Shown here one piece after another: positions 8,358 through 17,195 of a stretch of 64,000 bases of DNA. The stretch's first letter is position 1; each line of letters starts with the position of its first letter. A program made the position numbers and the translations under genes. The notes under the pieces are model-generated. The model saw only the letters and a program-made list of their open reading frames with translations. It searched no databases and had not been told where the DNA came from. This DNA comes from Sinomonas atrocyanea (lineage in GTDB: Bacteria > Actinomycetota > Actinomycetes > Actinomycetales > Micrococcaceae), in assembly GCF_030812675.1 (NCBI RefSeq), contig NZ_JAUSTE010000008.1, positions 62,001-126,000 of the forward strand, in the 5' to 3' direction.

Positions 8358-9689
8358 ATGACCATCCAGCTCGAATTCATCACCCTGCAGGACCTCGTGC
8401 GCGGCGAGGTGCTCGACCCGCGCGATCCGCGCTACGCCGAGGAGGCCTCCGCCTTCAACACGGCGGTGGCGCACCGGCCGGACGTCGTGGTCGCGGCCGC
8501 CGACGCCGCGGACGTGGTCGCCGCCGTGCGGTGGGCCTCGCTGAACTCGGTGAAGCTGGCCGTCCAGGCCACAGGCCATGGGGCAGAGCGCGGGATTGCC
8601 GGCGGCGTGCTCGTGAGCACCAAGCGCCTGCGCTCGGTCTCGGTCGACCCCGCGGCACGGACCGCCACCGTCGGGGCCGGCGCCCGCTGGCGCGAGGTCA
8701 TCGACGCCGCAGCCGAGCACGGCCTCGCCCCTCTCAACGGTTCAAGCTCGGACGTGGGCGTCGTCGGCTACACCCTGGGCGGCGGCCTCCCCGTCCTGGG
8801 CCGCACGTACGGCTTCGCTGCGGACTCGGTCCTCAGCCTCGACATCGTCACCCTCGACGGCGATGCGCGCACCGTGAGCCCGGTGCGCGAACCAGAGCTC
8901 TTCGGGCTCCTGTGCGGCGGCGGCCAGGGACTCGCCGTCGTCACCGGCATGACCTTCCGCCTCTACCCCGTGGCCCTCGTCCACGGCGGGGAGCTCGTCT
9001 TCGAAGGCCGGCACGCGGAGGCCGTGCTGCGGGCCTTCGCGGCCTGGGCACCCAGGCTCACCGATGCCTCCAACGCTGCCCTCCGCTTCCTCCGGGCCCC
9101 GGACGCGCCGGGCGTGCCGCCGGAGCTCGCGGGCAGGCTCACGGTGCACGTCGCCTTCGCCCACGTGGGCCGCGGCGGCGAGCGTGCCCTCGCTCCCCTG
9201 CGTGCCGCCGCCCCGGTGCTGCTCGACTTCGTCGCGGACCTGCCCTACACGGAGGTGGACCGCGTCTACTCCGACCCCGACCAGCCGATGCCGTTCCTCA
9301 CGGGCGGGGCGGGCCTCGTGGACCTCGACGACCGGACCATCCGGGCCGTCCTCGCCCTCGCGGGGCCCGACGCCGGGTGCCTCCTCCCGCTCGTCGACAT
9401 CCGGCTCCTCGGCGGTGCGATGGCGTCCGACGACGCGCGCACGGCGTCGGCGCACGGCCTCGCCTACGCGATGCACGCAGTGGGAGTCCTCGCGCCGCCG
9501 GTCGCCGATGCGGTTCCTGGTGCCATCGCCGAGGTCCTCGCCGGCGTTGCGCCCTTCGGCAACGGCCACTGCCCGAGGAACTTCCTCGGCGACCGCAGCG
9601 ACCTCGCGCCGGCCTGGTCCGCCGAGGTCGCGGACCGGCTCGCGGCCGCCCGCGAGGAGCTCGACCCGGCGTGCCTGTTCGCCCGCTGA
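8358..9689 (+). CDS. FAD-dependent oxidoreductase, berberine-bridge / VAO family
   Basis: A 443-residue flavoprotein of the PCMH-type (VAO) fold. The FAD-binding half (residues about 40-210) contains QATGHG, whose His74 is the usual 8-alpha-histidyl FAD attachment residue, and GGGLPVLGRTYGFAADSVLS. The position of the second covalent cysteine of bicovalent members is occupied by serine (NGSSSDVG), so attachment is probably monocovalent. A C-terminal berberine-bridge motif (CPRNFLGD) is present. Members oxidise alcohols, sugars or alkaloids with O2. No signal peptide is visible, so it is likely cytoplasmic. It stands alone behind its own promoter, and the substrate cannot be deduced. Confidence 0.85.
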   Translation: MTIQLEFITLQDLVRGEVLDPRDPRYAEEASAFNTAVAHRPDVVVAAADAADVVAAVRWASLNSVKLAVQATGHGAERGIAGGVLVSTKRLRSVSVDPAARTATVGAGARWREVIDAAAEHGLAPLNGSSSDVGVVGYTLGGGLPVLGRTYGFAADSVLSLDIVTLDGDARTVSPVREPELFGLLCGGGQGLAVVTGMTFRLYPVALVHGGELVFEGRHAEAVLRAFAAWAPRLTDASNAALRFLRAPDAPGVPPELAGRLTVHVAFAHVGRGGERALAPLRAAAPVLLDFVADLPYTEVDRVYSDPDQPMPFLTGGAGLVDLDDRTIRAVLALAGPDAGCLLPLVDIRLLGGAMASDDARTASAHGLAYAMHAVGVLAPPVADAVPGAIAEVLAGVAPFGNGHCPRNFLGDRSDLAPAWSAEVADRLAAAREELDPACLFAR

Positions 9690-9789
9690 ACTCGCGGCGG
9701 CCGACTCCCTCCGGTGTGTTTGGCCCACGCCGCGAGGGGGCACTGTCCGGGCGTCCGGAAGTCATGCGCGAGGGCCAGAGGAGGACTCG

Positions 9790-10038
9790 ATGAGCAGCCA
9801 GAACCCGGAGAACCCGGAGACCACGGAGACCGGCGAGGGCGGCGGATACGGCGAGCCGACGCCCGAGCAGGAGCTGGGGCAGCGGGCCGGCGGGCAGGAG
9901 AAGCCCAGTCAGCAGGGCAGTCCGACCCAGGAGGGCGGTCAGGGGCGCGAGGCCCCCGCCGAGGAACGGGCCGGAGAGCAGCAGGATCCGGTCACCGGCG
10001 AGAGCCTCCGCCCGGGCCAGGCCGAGAGCCCGGGCTGA
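9790..10038 (+). CDS. Hypothetical hydrophilic low-complexity protein
   Basis: An 82-residue, highly polar protein dominated by Gly, Glu, Gln, Pro and Ser, with no hydrophobic segment and no recognisable domain, so probably intrinsically disordered. A strong ribosome-binding site (AGAGGAGG) precedes the ATG at 9790 by about 6 bases, and a strong hairpin follows it, which together support a real monocistronic gene. I do not recognise a family. The composition resembles small stress-associated hydrophilic proteins, but that is only an impression. Confidence 0.5.
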   Translation: MSSQNPENPETTETGEGGGYGEPTPEQELGQRAGGQEKPSQQGSPTQEGGQGREAPAEERAGEQQDPVTGESLRPGQAESPG

Positions 10039-10072
10039 TCCTTCCCTCGCCCGAGCGGCACGCACGGGCGGT

Positions 10073-10097
10073 GCCCCCGCACCCAAGGTGCGGGGGC
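10073..10097 (+). terminator. Hairpin terminator before dhaK
   Basis: A perfect 11-bp stem, GCCCCCGCACC (10073-10083) with GGTGCGGGGGC (10087-10097), loop CAA. There is no clear T-tract, as is common in high-GC Actinobacteria. Confidence 0.55.
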
Positions 10098-10189
10098 GCC
10101 GTCGTGCGCCCTGTCCAAAGCACGCCGGGGGGCGGTACGCTCCGAAGCACACCCGGGACACCGTGCGAGACCGTGCGAAGGAGCGCGCC

Positions 10190-11191
10190 ATGAAGAAGCT
10201 CATCAACGATCCACAGAAGGTGGTCGACGAATCGGTGGAGGGCTTCGGCCTGGCCCACGCTGACCTCGTCGCCGTCCACGCCGACCCGATCTTCATCAGC
10301 CGGGCCGGCGGCGCGGTGCAGGGCAAGGTCGGGCTGGTCTCCGGCGGCGGCAGCGGCCACGAGCCGCTCCACGGCGGCTATGTGGGCCGCGGGATGCTCG
10401 ACGCCGCCGTCCCCGGCGCCGTCTTCACCTCGCCCACCCCGGATGCGATCATCCCGGCGACCCAGGCCGCGGACGGCGGGGCCGGCGTCGTGCACATCGT
10501 GAAGAACTACACCGGCGACGTCCTCAACTTCGAGACCGCGGGCGAGATGTGCGCGGCAGAGGGCATCGAGGTCCGCACCGTGCTCGTCAACGACGACGTG
10601 GCGGTCGAGGACTCCCTCTACACCGCGGGGCGGCGCGGCGTGGCCGGCACGGTCCTCGTGGAGAAGATCGCCGGCGCCGCGGCCGAGCGCGGGGACTCGC
10701 TCGACGCCGTCGAGGCCGTGGGCAACCGGGTCGTGGCGAACGTGCGCTCGATGGGGCTCGCGCTCACCCCGTGCACCGTCCCCCACGCGGGCAAGCCGAG
10801 CTTCGAGCTGGCCGAGGACGAGATCGAGATCGGGATCGGCATCCACGGCGAGCCGGGACGCCACCGCGTGGGCCTCGAGCCCGCGGACGCGCTCACGGAG
10901 CACCTGCTGACCCCCGTCGTCGAGGACCTCGGGATCGGCTCGGGCGAGAAGGCGCTGCTGTTCGTCAACGGCATGGGCGGGACGCCGCTGTCCGAGCTGT
11001 ACATCGTGTACCGCCGGGCCGCGCAGCTGCTCGCCGACCGCGGCATCACGGTCGAGCGGAGCCTCGTGGGCAACTACATCACCTCGCTCGAGATGCAGGG
11101 CTGCTCCGTGACCGTCCTGCGGCTCGACGACGAGCTCACCGAGCTGTGGGACGCGCCCGTGCACACGCCCGCCCTCCGGTGGGGGGCCTGA
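10190..11191 (+). CDS. dhaK: Dihydroxyacetone kinase, DhaK substrate-binding subunit
   Basis: DhaK binds dihydroxyacetone covalently through a histidine and receives phosphate from ADP held on DhaL, giving dihydroxyacetone phosphate for glycolysis. The 333-residue product has the [16 protein letters not shown] loop (about residues 47-62) and the catalytic histidine in GIGIHGEPG (about residue 217). The ATG at 10190 follows AAGGAG and begins MKKLIND, the usual DhaK start, so upstream in-frame residues from 10088 are excluded. It overlaps dhaL by one base (TGATG). The three genes dhaK-dhaL-dhaM form a tight operon. No dehydrogenase or uptake facilitator for glycerol is adjacent. Confidence 0.95.
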   Translation: MKKLINDPQKVVDESVEGFGLAHADLVAVHADPIFISRAGGAVQGKVGLVSGGGSGHEPLHGGYVGRGMLDAAVPGAVFTSPTPDAIIPATQAADGGAGVVHIVKNYTGDVLNFETAGEMCAAEGIEVRTVLVNDDVAVEDSLYTAGRRGVAGTVLVEKIAGAAAERGDSLDAVEAVGNRVVANVRSMGLALTPCTVPHAGKPSFELAEDEIEIGIGIHGEPGRHRVGLEPADALTEHLLTPVVEDLGIGSGEKALLFVNGMGGTPLSELYIVYRRAAQLLADRGITVERSLVGNYITSLEMQGCSVTVLRLDDELTELWDAPVHTPALRWGA

Positions 11192-11826
11192 TGCCGGCAC
11201 TGGACGCGGCCTGGGCCGAGCGGTGGCTGCGCGAGAGCGCCCGGGTCGTCGCCGAGCACCGCGAGGAACTGATCGACCTGGACCGCGCGATCGGGGACGG
11301 GGACCACGGAGAGAACATGGACCGGGGCTTCAGGGCCATCGTGGCCAAGCTCGACGGGGAGACGCCCGACTCGGTCAGCGCCGCGCTCAAGCTGGCCGCG
11401 ATGATGCTCATGAGCAAGGTCGGCGGCGCCGCCGGTCCGCTCTACGGCACCGCGTACCTGCGCGCCTCGACGGCCGTCAGCGGCGCGGACGCCCTCGACG
11501 GGGCGGCCGTCGCGGCGATGCTCACCGCCGGCAGGGACGGGATCGTGGCCCGCGGCAAGGCCGAGTCGGGGGACAAGACCATGGTTGACGCCTGGACCCC
11601 GGCCGCCGAGGCCGCCCGCGACGCCGGCGACGGCCTGGCCGCCCTGTCCGCCGCCGCGGACGCCGCCGAGGCCGGCGCGCAGGCCACCAAGCCCCTCGTG
11701 GCCCGCAAGGGCCGGGCCAGCTATCTGGGCGAGCGCAGCGCCGGCCACCTCGACCCCGGGGCCGTCTCGAGCGCGTACATCCTGCGCGCCGCGGTCACCG
11801 CCGCCACGAGCGGGGACATGGCGTGA
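11191..11826 (+). CDS. dhaL: Dihydroxyacetone kinase, DhaL ADP-binding subunit
   Basis: DhaL keeps ADP permanently bound as a coenzyme, is re-phosphorylated by DhaM, and passes the phosphate to dihydroxyacetone on DhaK. The 211-residue product shows the magnesium/nucleotide motif IGDGDHGENMDRG at residues 34-46, the MSKVGGAAGPLYG loop (about residues 74-86) and the SAGHLDPGAVS tail typical of the family. It overlaps dhaK by one base and dhaM by four (GTGA). Confidence 0.94.
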   Translation: MPALDAAWAERWLRESARVVAEHREELIDLDRAIGDGDHGENMDRGFRAIVAKLDGETPDSVSAALKLAAMMLMSKVGGAAGPLYGTAYLRASTAVSGADALDGAAVAAMLTAGRDGIVARGKAESGDKTMVDAWTPAAEAARDAGDGLAALSAAADAAEAGAQATKPLVARKGRASYLGERSAGHLDPGAVSSAYILRAAVTAATSGDMA

Positions 11827-12497
11827 CGCCGGTCGGACTGCTCATCGTCTCGCACAGCGCGCGCCTCGCCGAGGGCGTGGTCGAGGTCGCCGCCCAGATG
11901 GCCGCCGGGGTGCCCCTCGTCGCGGCGGGCGGGACGGACGACGGCGGGGTGGGCACCTCGTTCGAGAAGGTCATGGACGGCATCGGGGCCGCCGACACGG
12001 GGGAGGGGGTCGTGGTCCTGACGGACCTCGGCTCCGCAGTGATGACGGCCGAGTCGGTGCTCGAATTCCTCGAGCCGGACCAGCGCTCGAAGGTCCGGAT
12101 CGCCGACGCGGCCCTCGTGGAGGGCGCGGTCGCGGCCGCCGTGGCGTCGAAGGCCGGCGCGGGCCTGGACGGCGTGGCCCGCGCCGCGGAGGAGGCCGTC
12201 CGCGGCGCCGAGGCCGAGGAGGCCCCCGAGCTCGCGGAGCCCACCGAGTCCGCCGTCCTGACCCTGAAGAACCCGCTGGGCCTCCACGCCCGCCCCGCAG
12301 CGGTCCTGGCCGGCCGGCTCTCGGCCTTCGACGCGGCGGTGACCGTCAACGGCGTCGACGGCCAGTCCGTCATGGCGCTCATGGCGCTCGGCGCGGGCCA
12401 GGGTGAGCAGCTCGTGGTCGAGACGTCCGGGCCAGAGGCCGCGGAGGCGCTCGCCTTCGTGCGGGAGCAGGTCGAGGCCGGCTTCGGCGAGCACTGA
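11823..12497 (+). CDS. dhaM: PTS-dependent dihydroxyacetone kinase phosphotransferase subunit DhaM
   Basis: DhaM carries phosphate from the general PTS to DhaL. The 224-residue product has an N-terminal EIIA domain of the mannose type (active His11 in LLIVSHSARLAEG) and a C-terminal HPr domain (NPLGLHARPAA, active His155). It lacks the partial EI domain found at the C-terminus of E. coli DhaM, so it needs a separate EI. One is encoded in this window (ptsI, about 52 kb). The GTG start at 11823 overlaps the dhaL stop. The presence of DhaM means the kinase is PEP-driven rather than ATP-driven. Confidence 0.93.
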   Translation: MTPVGLLIVSHSARLAEGVVEVAAQMAAGVPLVAAGGTDDGGVGTSFEKVMDGIGAADTGEGVVVLTDLGSAVMTAESVLEFLEPDQRSKVRIADAALVEGAVAAAVASKAGAGLDGVARAAEEAVRGAEAEEAPELAEPTESAVLTLKNPLGLHARPAAVLAGRLSAFDAAVTVNGVDGQSVMALMALGAGQGEQLVVETSGPEAAEALAFVREQVEAGFGEH

Positions 12498-12511
12498 GGC
12501 CCCCACGGGTT

Positions 12512-12540
12512 GTGAAAGGACTGTTTCACCAAGAGTGAAC
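12512..12540 (+). promoter_or_regulatory. Inverted repeats upstream of S9 peptidase gene
   Basis: Three related half-sites occur in 29 bases: GTGAAA (12512-12517), TTTCAC (12524-12529) and GTGAAC (12535-12540). They form two alternative inverted repeats. They stand out as AT-rich in their surroundings and lie about 40 bases before the ATG at 12582. A regulator site is likely; its identity is unknown. Confidence 0.35.
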
Positions 12541-12581
12541 GCCCCTGTGCTTCACGCCACATCGCGGGTTGAATCGGAGTC

Positions 12582-14708
12582 ATGACTGCCGAGACCGCCG
12601 CCACCATGGCCGGCACCACGCCCGCGTCCGCAGAGCCCGCCACCCGGCCCGAGACGCCGTTCCACGACCTGGACCACTACGTGGCCATGCCCCGCCTCTC
12701 CGGGCTCGCCCTGAACCCCGACGGCACGCGGCTCGTCACCGCCGTCGCGACGCTGAACGGCAAGGGCACCGAGTACGGCTCCGCGCTGTGGGAGATCGAC
12801 CCCGCCGGCGAGGCCCCCGCACGCCGCATCACCCGCAGCGCCAAGGGCGAGGCCGGGGCCGCCTTCGCGGCGAACGGCGACCTCTACTTCACCTCGGCCC
12901 GTCCCGACCCGGACAAGCCCGACGACGAGCCCGTCAACGCGCTCTGGCTCCTGCCGCACGCCGGCGGGGAGGCGAGGGTCGTGCTCAGCCGCGCGGGCGG
13001 CGTCGAACGCGTCATCACGGCCCAGAAGGCCGACGCGACGTTCCTCCAGGCCTCCGTGCTGGCCGGGAGCACCGACGAGGCCGACGACGAGGCGCGCCGC
13101 AAGGGCCGCAAGGAGGCCAAGGTCGCGGCCATCCTGCATTCCTCCTACCCGGTGCGCTTCTGGGACTCCGACCTCGGCCCCGCCCAGCCGCGGCTGTTCG
13201 CCGTCGAGCGCTCGACGGCCGAGCCCGAGCCCGGCAAGCCGGCCACGGTGGACGCCGAGCCCGCGCTCGAGCTCCGCAACCTCACGGCGGACATCGGCCC
13301 CGCCCTCCGCTTCGGCGAGGCGCACGCGAGCCCCGACGGCCGCACCATCTACGCCTCCGTCGCCAAGCCCCTCGCGAAGGGCGACCTCCGCAGCGAGCTC
13401 ATCGCGATCGACGTCGCCTCCGGCGCCCGCCGCACGCTCCTGTCCGAGGACCGCATGGACTACATCGCCGGCCCGGTGAGCCCCGACGGTCGCACCGTCG
13501 CCGTGGTCGTCGAGCCGCATACGACGCCGACCAGCGCCTACCGCAGCGAGCTGCACCTCCTCGACGTCGAGACGGGGCAGCTGCGCCGGCTCGCGCCGGA
13601 GTGGGACCGCATGCCTCACCCCGAGGCGTGGCTGCCGGACGGCTCCGCGCTGCTCGTCACCGCGGACGACTCCGGCCGCTCACCCGTGTTCCGCCTCGAC
13701 CCCGCCATCGGTGAGGCGACCGCCGTGACGCGCGACGACGCCGCCTACACCGACGTCCTCGTCTCCCCGGACGGGGCGACCGCGTACGCCCTGCGCAGCT
13801 CCTACCTCTTCCCGCCCGAGGCCGTCCGGATCGACCTCGCCACCGGCGAGACCACGCGCCTGGGCAACCCCGTCGACCGGCCCCAGCTCCCCGGCCGCCT
13901 CGAGGAGGTCACCGCAACGGCCGAGGACGGGACCCCCCTGCGCGCCTGGCTCGCCCTCCCCGCCAAGTCCCGCGAGGGTGGGAAGCACCCCCTCCTCCTG
14001 TGGATCCACGGGGGCCCGATCGGCTCCTGGAATGCCTGGACCTGGCGCTGGAACCCCTGGCTCCTCGCGGCACAGGGCTACGCCGTGCTGCTGCCCGACC
14101 CGGCCCTGTCCACCGGCTACGGCCAGCACTTCATCGACCGCGGCTGGGGCCGGTGGGGCGCGGAGCCGTTCACGGACCTCATGGCCGTCACCGACGCCGC
14201 CCTGGAGCGCGGCGACCTCGACCCCGACCGCACGGCGGCGATGGGCGGCTCCTTCGGCGGGTACATGGCCAACTGGGTCGCCGGCCACACGGACCGCTTC
14301 CGCGCGATCGTGACGCATGCGAGCCTGTGGGCCCTCGACGCCTTCGGCCCGACGACCGACATGGCCCTGTACTGGGCCAAGGAGATGGACGAGGCGATGA
14401 TGCAGGCCCACTCTCCGCACCACTCGGTCTGCGAGATCCGCACGCCCATGCTCGTCATCCACGGCGACAAGGACTACCGCGTGCCGATCGGCGAGGGCCT
14501 GCGCCTGTGGTGGGAACTCCTCTCGGCCTCGCAGCTCGCCGCCGACGACGAGGGCAGGACCCCACACCGGTTCCTGTACTTCCCCGACGAGAACCACTGG
14601 ATCCTGCAGCCCCAGCACGCGAAGGTCTGGTACGGCGTGGTCTCCGCCTTCCTCGCCGAGCACGTGCTCGGCGAGTCCCGGGACCTGCCGAAGGAGCTCG
14701 GGCTCTAG
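12582..14708 (+). CDS. S9 family prolyl-oligopeptidase-type serine peptidase
   Basis: A 708-residue enzyme with an N-terminal beta-propeller-like region (repeated SPDGRT/SPDGAT strands at about residues 250-410) and a C-terminal alpha/beta hydrolase domain. The catalytic triad is visible: Ser in GGSFGGYM (about residue 559), Asp in HGDKDYRVP (about 630) and His in DENHW (about 670). Such enzymes are acyl-aminoacyl or dipeptidyl peptidases that trim short peptides. No signal peptide is seen, so it is probably cytoplasmic. It follows dhaM by 84 bases that contain inverted repeats and so is probably separately regulated. Confidence 0.92.
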   Translation: MTAETAATMAGTTPASAEPATRPETPFHDLDHYVAMPRLSGLALNPDGTRLVTAVATLNGKGTEYGSALWEIDPAGEAPARRITRSAKGEAGAAFAANGDLYFTSARPDPDKPDDEPVNALWLLPHAGGEARVVLSRAGGVERVITAQKADATFLQASVLAGSTDEADDEARRKGRKEAKVAAILHSSYPVRFWDSDLGPAQPRLFAVERSTAEPEPGKPATVDAEPALELRNLTADIGPALRFGEAHASPDGRTIYASVAKPLAKGDLRSELIAIDVASGARRTLLSEDRMDYIAGPVSPDGRTVAVVVEPHTTPTSAYRSELHLLDVETGQLRRLAPEWDRMPHPEAWLPDGSALLVTADDSGRSPVFRLDPAIGEATAVTRDDAAYTDVLVSPDGATAYALRSSYLFPPEAVRIDLATGETTRLGNPVDRPQLPGRLEEVTATAEDGTPLRAWLALPAKSREGGKHPLLLWIHGGPIGSWNAWTWRWNPWLLAAQGYAVLLPDPALSTGYGQHFIDRGWGRWGAEPFTDLMAVTDAALERGDLDPDRTAAMGGSFGGYMANWVAGHTDRFRAIVTHASLWALDAFGPTTDMALYWAKEMDEAMMQAHSPHHSVCEIRTPMLVIHGDKDYRVPIGEGLRLWWELLSASQLAADDEGRTPHRFLYFPDENHWILQPQHAKVWYGVVSAFLAEHVLGESRDLPKELGL

Positions 14709-14715
14709 GGGTGCG

Positions 14716-14758
14716 GCCGCCCGGCGGGCGTGGGGCCACCCCGCGCGCGCCGGGCGGC
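14716..14758 (+). terminator. GC-rich hairpin after S9 peptidase
   Basis: GCCGCCCGGCG (14716-14726) pairs with CGCCGGGCGGC (14748-14758), and an inner TGGGG/CCCC pairing sits in the loop. It lies 8 bases after the stop and ends before the argA promoter. No T-tract is present. Confidence 0.45.
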
Positions 14759-14773
14759 GCCGGGCGCCCGAAC

Positions 14774-14779
14774 TAGGAT
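14774..14779 (+). promoter_or_regulatory. -10 box of leaderless argA
   Basis: TAGGAT ends 7 bases before the ATG at 14787, so transcription probably starts at or next to the A of that codon. No ribosome-binding site is present. Confidence 0.5.
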
Positions 14780-14786
14780 GGAATCC

Positions 14787-15335
14787 ATGACCGAGACCGC
14801 CGCCGCCCCTGCCCAACCGTTCACCCTGAGGCGGGCGCGAACGGGAGACGTCGCGGCGATCAAGCGACTTGTTGCCCCGCTGGCCGAGCGGCGGATCCTC
14901 ATCTCCAAGGAGTCCGTGGCGTACTACGAGGCCATCCAGGAGTTCCGGGTCGCGGAGGCGCCGGACGGCGAGCTGGTGGGCTGCGGCGCCCTCCACGTCA
15001 TGTGGGAGGACCTCGCCGAGATCCGCACCCTCGCCGCCGCAGACACATGGCGGGGCCGGGGTGTGGGGCACGCCCTCGTGGAGCAGCTGCTGCAGGAGGC
15101 GCACGACGTCGGGGTGCAGCGGGTCTTCTGCCTCACCTTCGAAGTGGGCTTCTTCGAGCGGCACGGCTTCGAGGTCATGGCCGACCAGTCCGGCGTGGAC
15201 CCCGAGGTGTACTCCGAGCTGCTCCGCTCGCACGACGAGGGCGTCGCCGAGTTCCTCGACCTCGCCCGGGTCAAGCCCAACACCCTCGGGAACACGCGCA
15301 TGATCCGCTGGCTGCACGGGCGCGCCCGCGAGTAG
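14787..15335 (+). CDS. argA: Amino-acid N-acetyltransferase (GNAT, ArgA-type)
   Basis: A 182-residue GNAT-fold protein resembling the short actinobacterial ArgA, which acetylates glutamate with acetyl-CoA as the first step of arginine synthesis. Visible features are LRRARTGDVAAIKRLV at the N-terminus, the acetyl-CoA loop RGRGVGHALVEQLL (about residues 87-100), and FFERHGFEV near residue 124. The C-terminal CxN/NTRM end (LGNTRMIRWL) is usual for this group. Two in-frame ATGs exist (14778, 14787); the second is chosen because a TAGGAT -10 box overlaps the first. It converges on mutY with 8 bases between the stops. Confidence 0.82.
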   Translation: MTETAAAPAQPFTLRRARTGDVAAIKRLVAPLAERRILISKESVAYYEAIQEFRVAEAPDGELVGCGALHVMWEDLAEIRTLAAADTWRGRGVGHALVEQLLQEAHDVGVQRVFCLTFEVGFFERHGFEVMADQSGVDPEVYSELLRSHDEGVAEFLDLARVKPNTLGNTRMIRWLHGRARE

Positions 15336-15343
15336 TCCTCCGG

Positions 15344-16360
15344 TCAGGGCAGGCGCAGCCGCCCGTGCTCCTCGACTGCGAGCCCGTCGGCGAGCAGCCC
15401 CGCCAGGGCCCGCTCGAGCTGGTCCGGCCCCGTCCCCAGGGAGTGCAGCCTGCCCAGCGCGGCCGTGACTGCCCCGCCCCCGGAGGCCCCTGCAGCAGCC
15501 CCTGCGGGAGGGCCCGGCACGGGCGGCTCGAACAGGGCGCGGGGCACCGGATGCTCGGCGGCGCGGAGCACCGCCATGACCGCCCCGCGCACCTGCCGGT
15601 CTGTGCCGTGCCAGGCCTGCCCGCGGGGTGTGTAGGTGGGCGGCGGCTCGCCTGCGGCGCGCCAGGCGCACTCGGCGGCGACGGGGCAGGCGGAGCATCG
15701 GGGCGAGCGGGCCGTGCACACCACTGCGCCGAGCTCCATGGCCGCCGCGTTCCAGACGACGGAGAGGGCCGTGTCCTCGGGCAGCAGCGCGGCGGCCCGG
15801 CGCTGCTCGGCCGCCGTGAGCGCCGGGGCGGGCAGCGCCTCGCCGCCCAGGAGCCGGGCGTGCACCCGCCGGATGTTCGTGTCCACCACCGTGGCCCGGC
15901 GCCCGAAGGCGAACGCAGCGACCGCCGCCGCGGTGTAGGAACCCACCCCGGGCAGGGTGCGCAGCGCCTCCTCGGTGTCGGGCAGCTCCCCGCCGTGCTC
16001 GGCCACGATCACCGCCGCTGCCGCGTGCAGCCTCAGCGCGCGGCGGGGATACCCCAGGCGCCCCCAGGCGCGGACCGCCTCGCCGGCGGGCTCGGCCGCG
16101 AGGTCCGCCGGGTCCGGCCACCGCTCCATCCACTCGCGCCAGACGGGCAGGACCCGGACCACGGGGGTCTGCTGGAGCATGACCTCGCTCACGAGCACCC
16201 CCCAGGGGCTGCGGTCGGCTGCGCGCCACGGCAGGTCGCGCGCCTCGCGCGAGAACCAGTCGGCGAGCTCGGTGTGCAGGCGCTCGAGCGCCCCGGTCTT
16301 GGCGGATGCGGTCTCGGCGGATCCGGGCGCACGACGGCGGGTCGCGGCTGGAGCGGTCAC
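15344..16360 (-). CDS. mutY: A/G-specific adenine glycosylase
   Basis: MutY removes adenine mispaired with 8-oxoguanine. The 338-residue product carries the catalytic Glu59 (VSEVMLQQT), the helix-hairpin-helix LPGVGSYTAAAV (about residues 136-147), the catalytic Asp160 (VVDTNIRRVH) and a [4Fe-4S] loop with C215-x6-C222-x2-C225-x5-C231. The C-terminal NUDIX-like 8-oxoG recognition domain is short. The GTG at 16360 is chosen because AAAGG lies 6-10 bases upstream and no conserved sequence is seen further out; the open frame itself continues to 17263 without support. Confidence 0.93.
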   Translation of the reverse strand: MTAPAATRRRAPGSAETASAKTGALERLHTELADWFSREARDLPWRAADRSPWGVLVSEVMLQQTPVVRVLPVWREWMERWPDPADLAAEPAGEAVRAWGRLGYPRRALRLHAAAAVIVAEHGGELPDTEEALRTLPGVGSYTAAAVAAFAFGRRATVVDTNIRRVHARLLGGEALPAPALTAAEQRRAAALLPEDTALSVVWNAAAMELGAVVCTARSPRCSACPVAAECAWRAAGEPPPTYTPRGQAWHGTDRQVRGAVMAVLRAAEHPVPRALFEPPVPGPPAGAAAGASGGGAVTAALGRLHSLGTGPDQLERALAGLLADGLAVEEHGRLRLP

Positions 16361-16480
16361 GGGGGCCTTTCGGGACGCGGACGCCTCGTGGCGGTCCGGG
16401 CGGTGAGGGGTGCGTCCCACTGTAGCGGCCCGCGGCGCGCCGGGCGGAGCTGGCCGCCGATTGCTCCGTAGCCTAGGAGC

Positions 16481-17191
16481 ATGGCAGGGCAGGGCAATGA
16501 CAGGGCACGCATGCGCACACAACGGGGGTCGCGGCGCCAGAGCCCCGAGGTGTACCGGCGCCGGCGCATCGCCGTGGGTGTCCTCATGGCCCTCATCCTG
16601 ATCGTCCTCGGCGGGGGCATCTGGGCGGCCGTGGCCGCCGTGAGCTCGAGCGCGGGGGGACCCGGGCCCGACGCGGCGCAGCCCGCGGCCAGCGCGAGTG
16701 CTCCCGCGACGGACGCAGCCGGAGCCAGCCAGACGGCGTCGGCCACGGCCAGCCCCTCCGCGTCCGCCTCCCAGAGTTCCGCGACCCCGAGCCCGAGCGC
16801 CACACCGGCTTGCGACCCGCACCTCATCACCGTCTCGGCGGCCACGGACAAGGCGAGCTACGCCCCCGCCGACAAGCCGGTCTTCACCCTCAAGGTGACC
16901 AACGGGAACACCGTCCCGTGCGGCGTCAACGTGGGCACTACCCAGATGGAGTTCCTCGTGGTCAGCGGCGCGGACCGCATCTTCTCGTCGAAGGACTGCC
17001 AGGCGGACGTGCAGGACCTGATCAAGACGATCCCCGCCGGCGGCTCCGAGACGGCCAACTTCCCCTGGCAGCGGGTGCGGAGCACGGAGGGCTGCAAGGC
17101 CGTGACCGGGGAGCCGAAGCCGGGCGTCTACGTGCTGACGGCCTCGCTCGGCCCTGTCACGAGCTCCAAGGCCGTGTTCGAGCTCAAGTAG
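16481..17191 (+). CDS. Membrane-anchored extracytoplasmic protein, mutY-disA neighbour
   Basis: A 236-residue protein with a basic N-terminus (RRRRIA), one transmembrane segment (about residues 30-55, VGVLMALILIVLGGGIWAAVAAV), a 50-residue linker of Ala/Ser/Thr/Pro, and a compact C-terminal domain of about 125 residues with three cysteines that could form disulfides outside the cell. The domain resembles a small beta-sandwich in layout, but no function is known. A -10-like TAGCCT (16469-16474) ends 6 bases before the ATG, so the message may be leaderless. It is convergent with disA (4-base gap). Confidence 0.75.
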   Translation: MAGQGNDRARMRTQRGSRRQSPEVYRRRRIAVGVLMALILIVLGGGIWAAVAAVSSSAGGPGPDAAQPAASASAPATDAAGASQTASATASPSASASQSSATPSPSATPACDPHLITVSAATDKASYAPADKPVFTLKVTNGNTVPCGVNVGTTQMEFLVVSGADRIFSSKDCQADVQDLIKTIPAGGSETANFPWQRVRSTEGCKAVTGEPKPGVYVLTASLGPVTSSKAVFELK

Positions 17192-17195
17192 CCGC

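Noticed and set aside
13680-16229. 849-residue minus-strand frame covering the S9 peptidase, argA and mutY
   Set aside because: The genuine genes in other frames have intact motifs; this frame is low-complexity and contradicts them.
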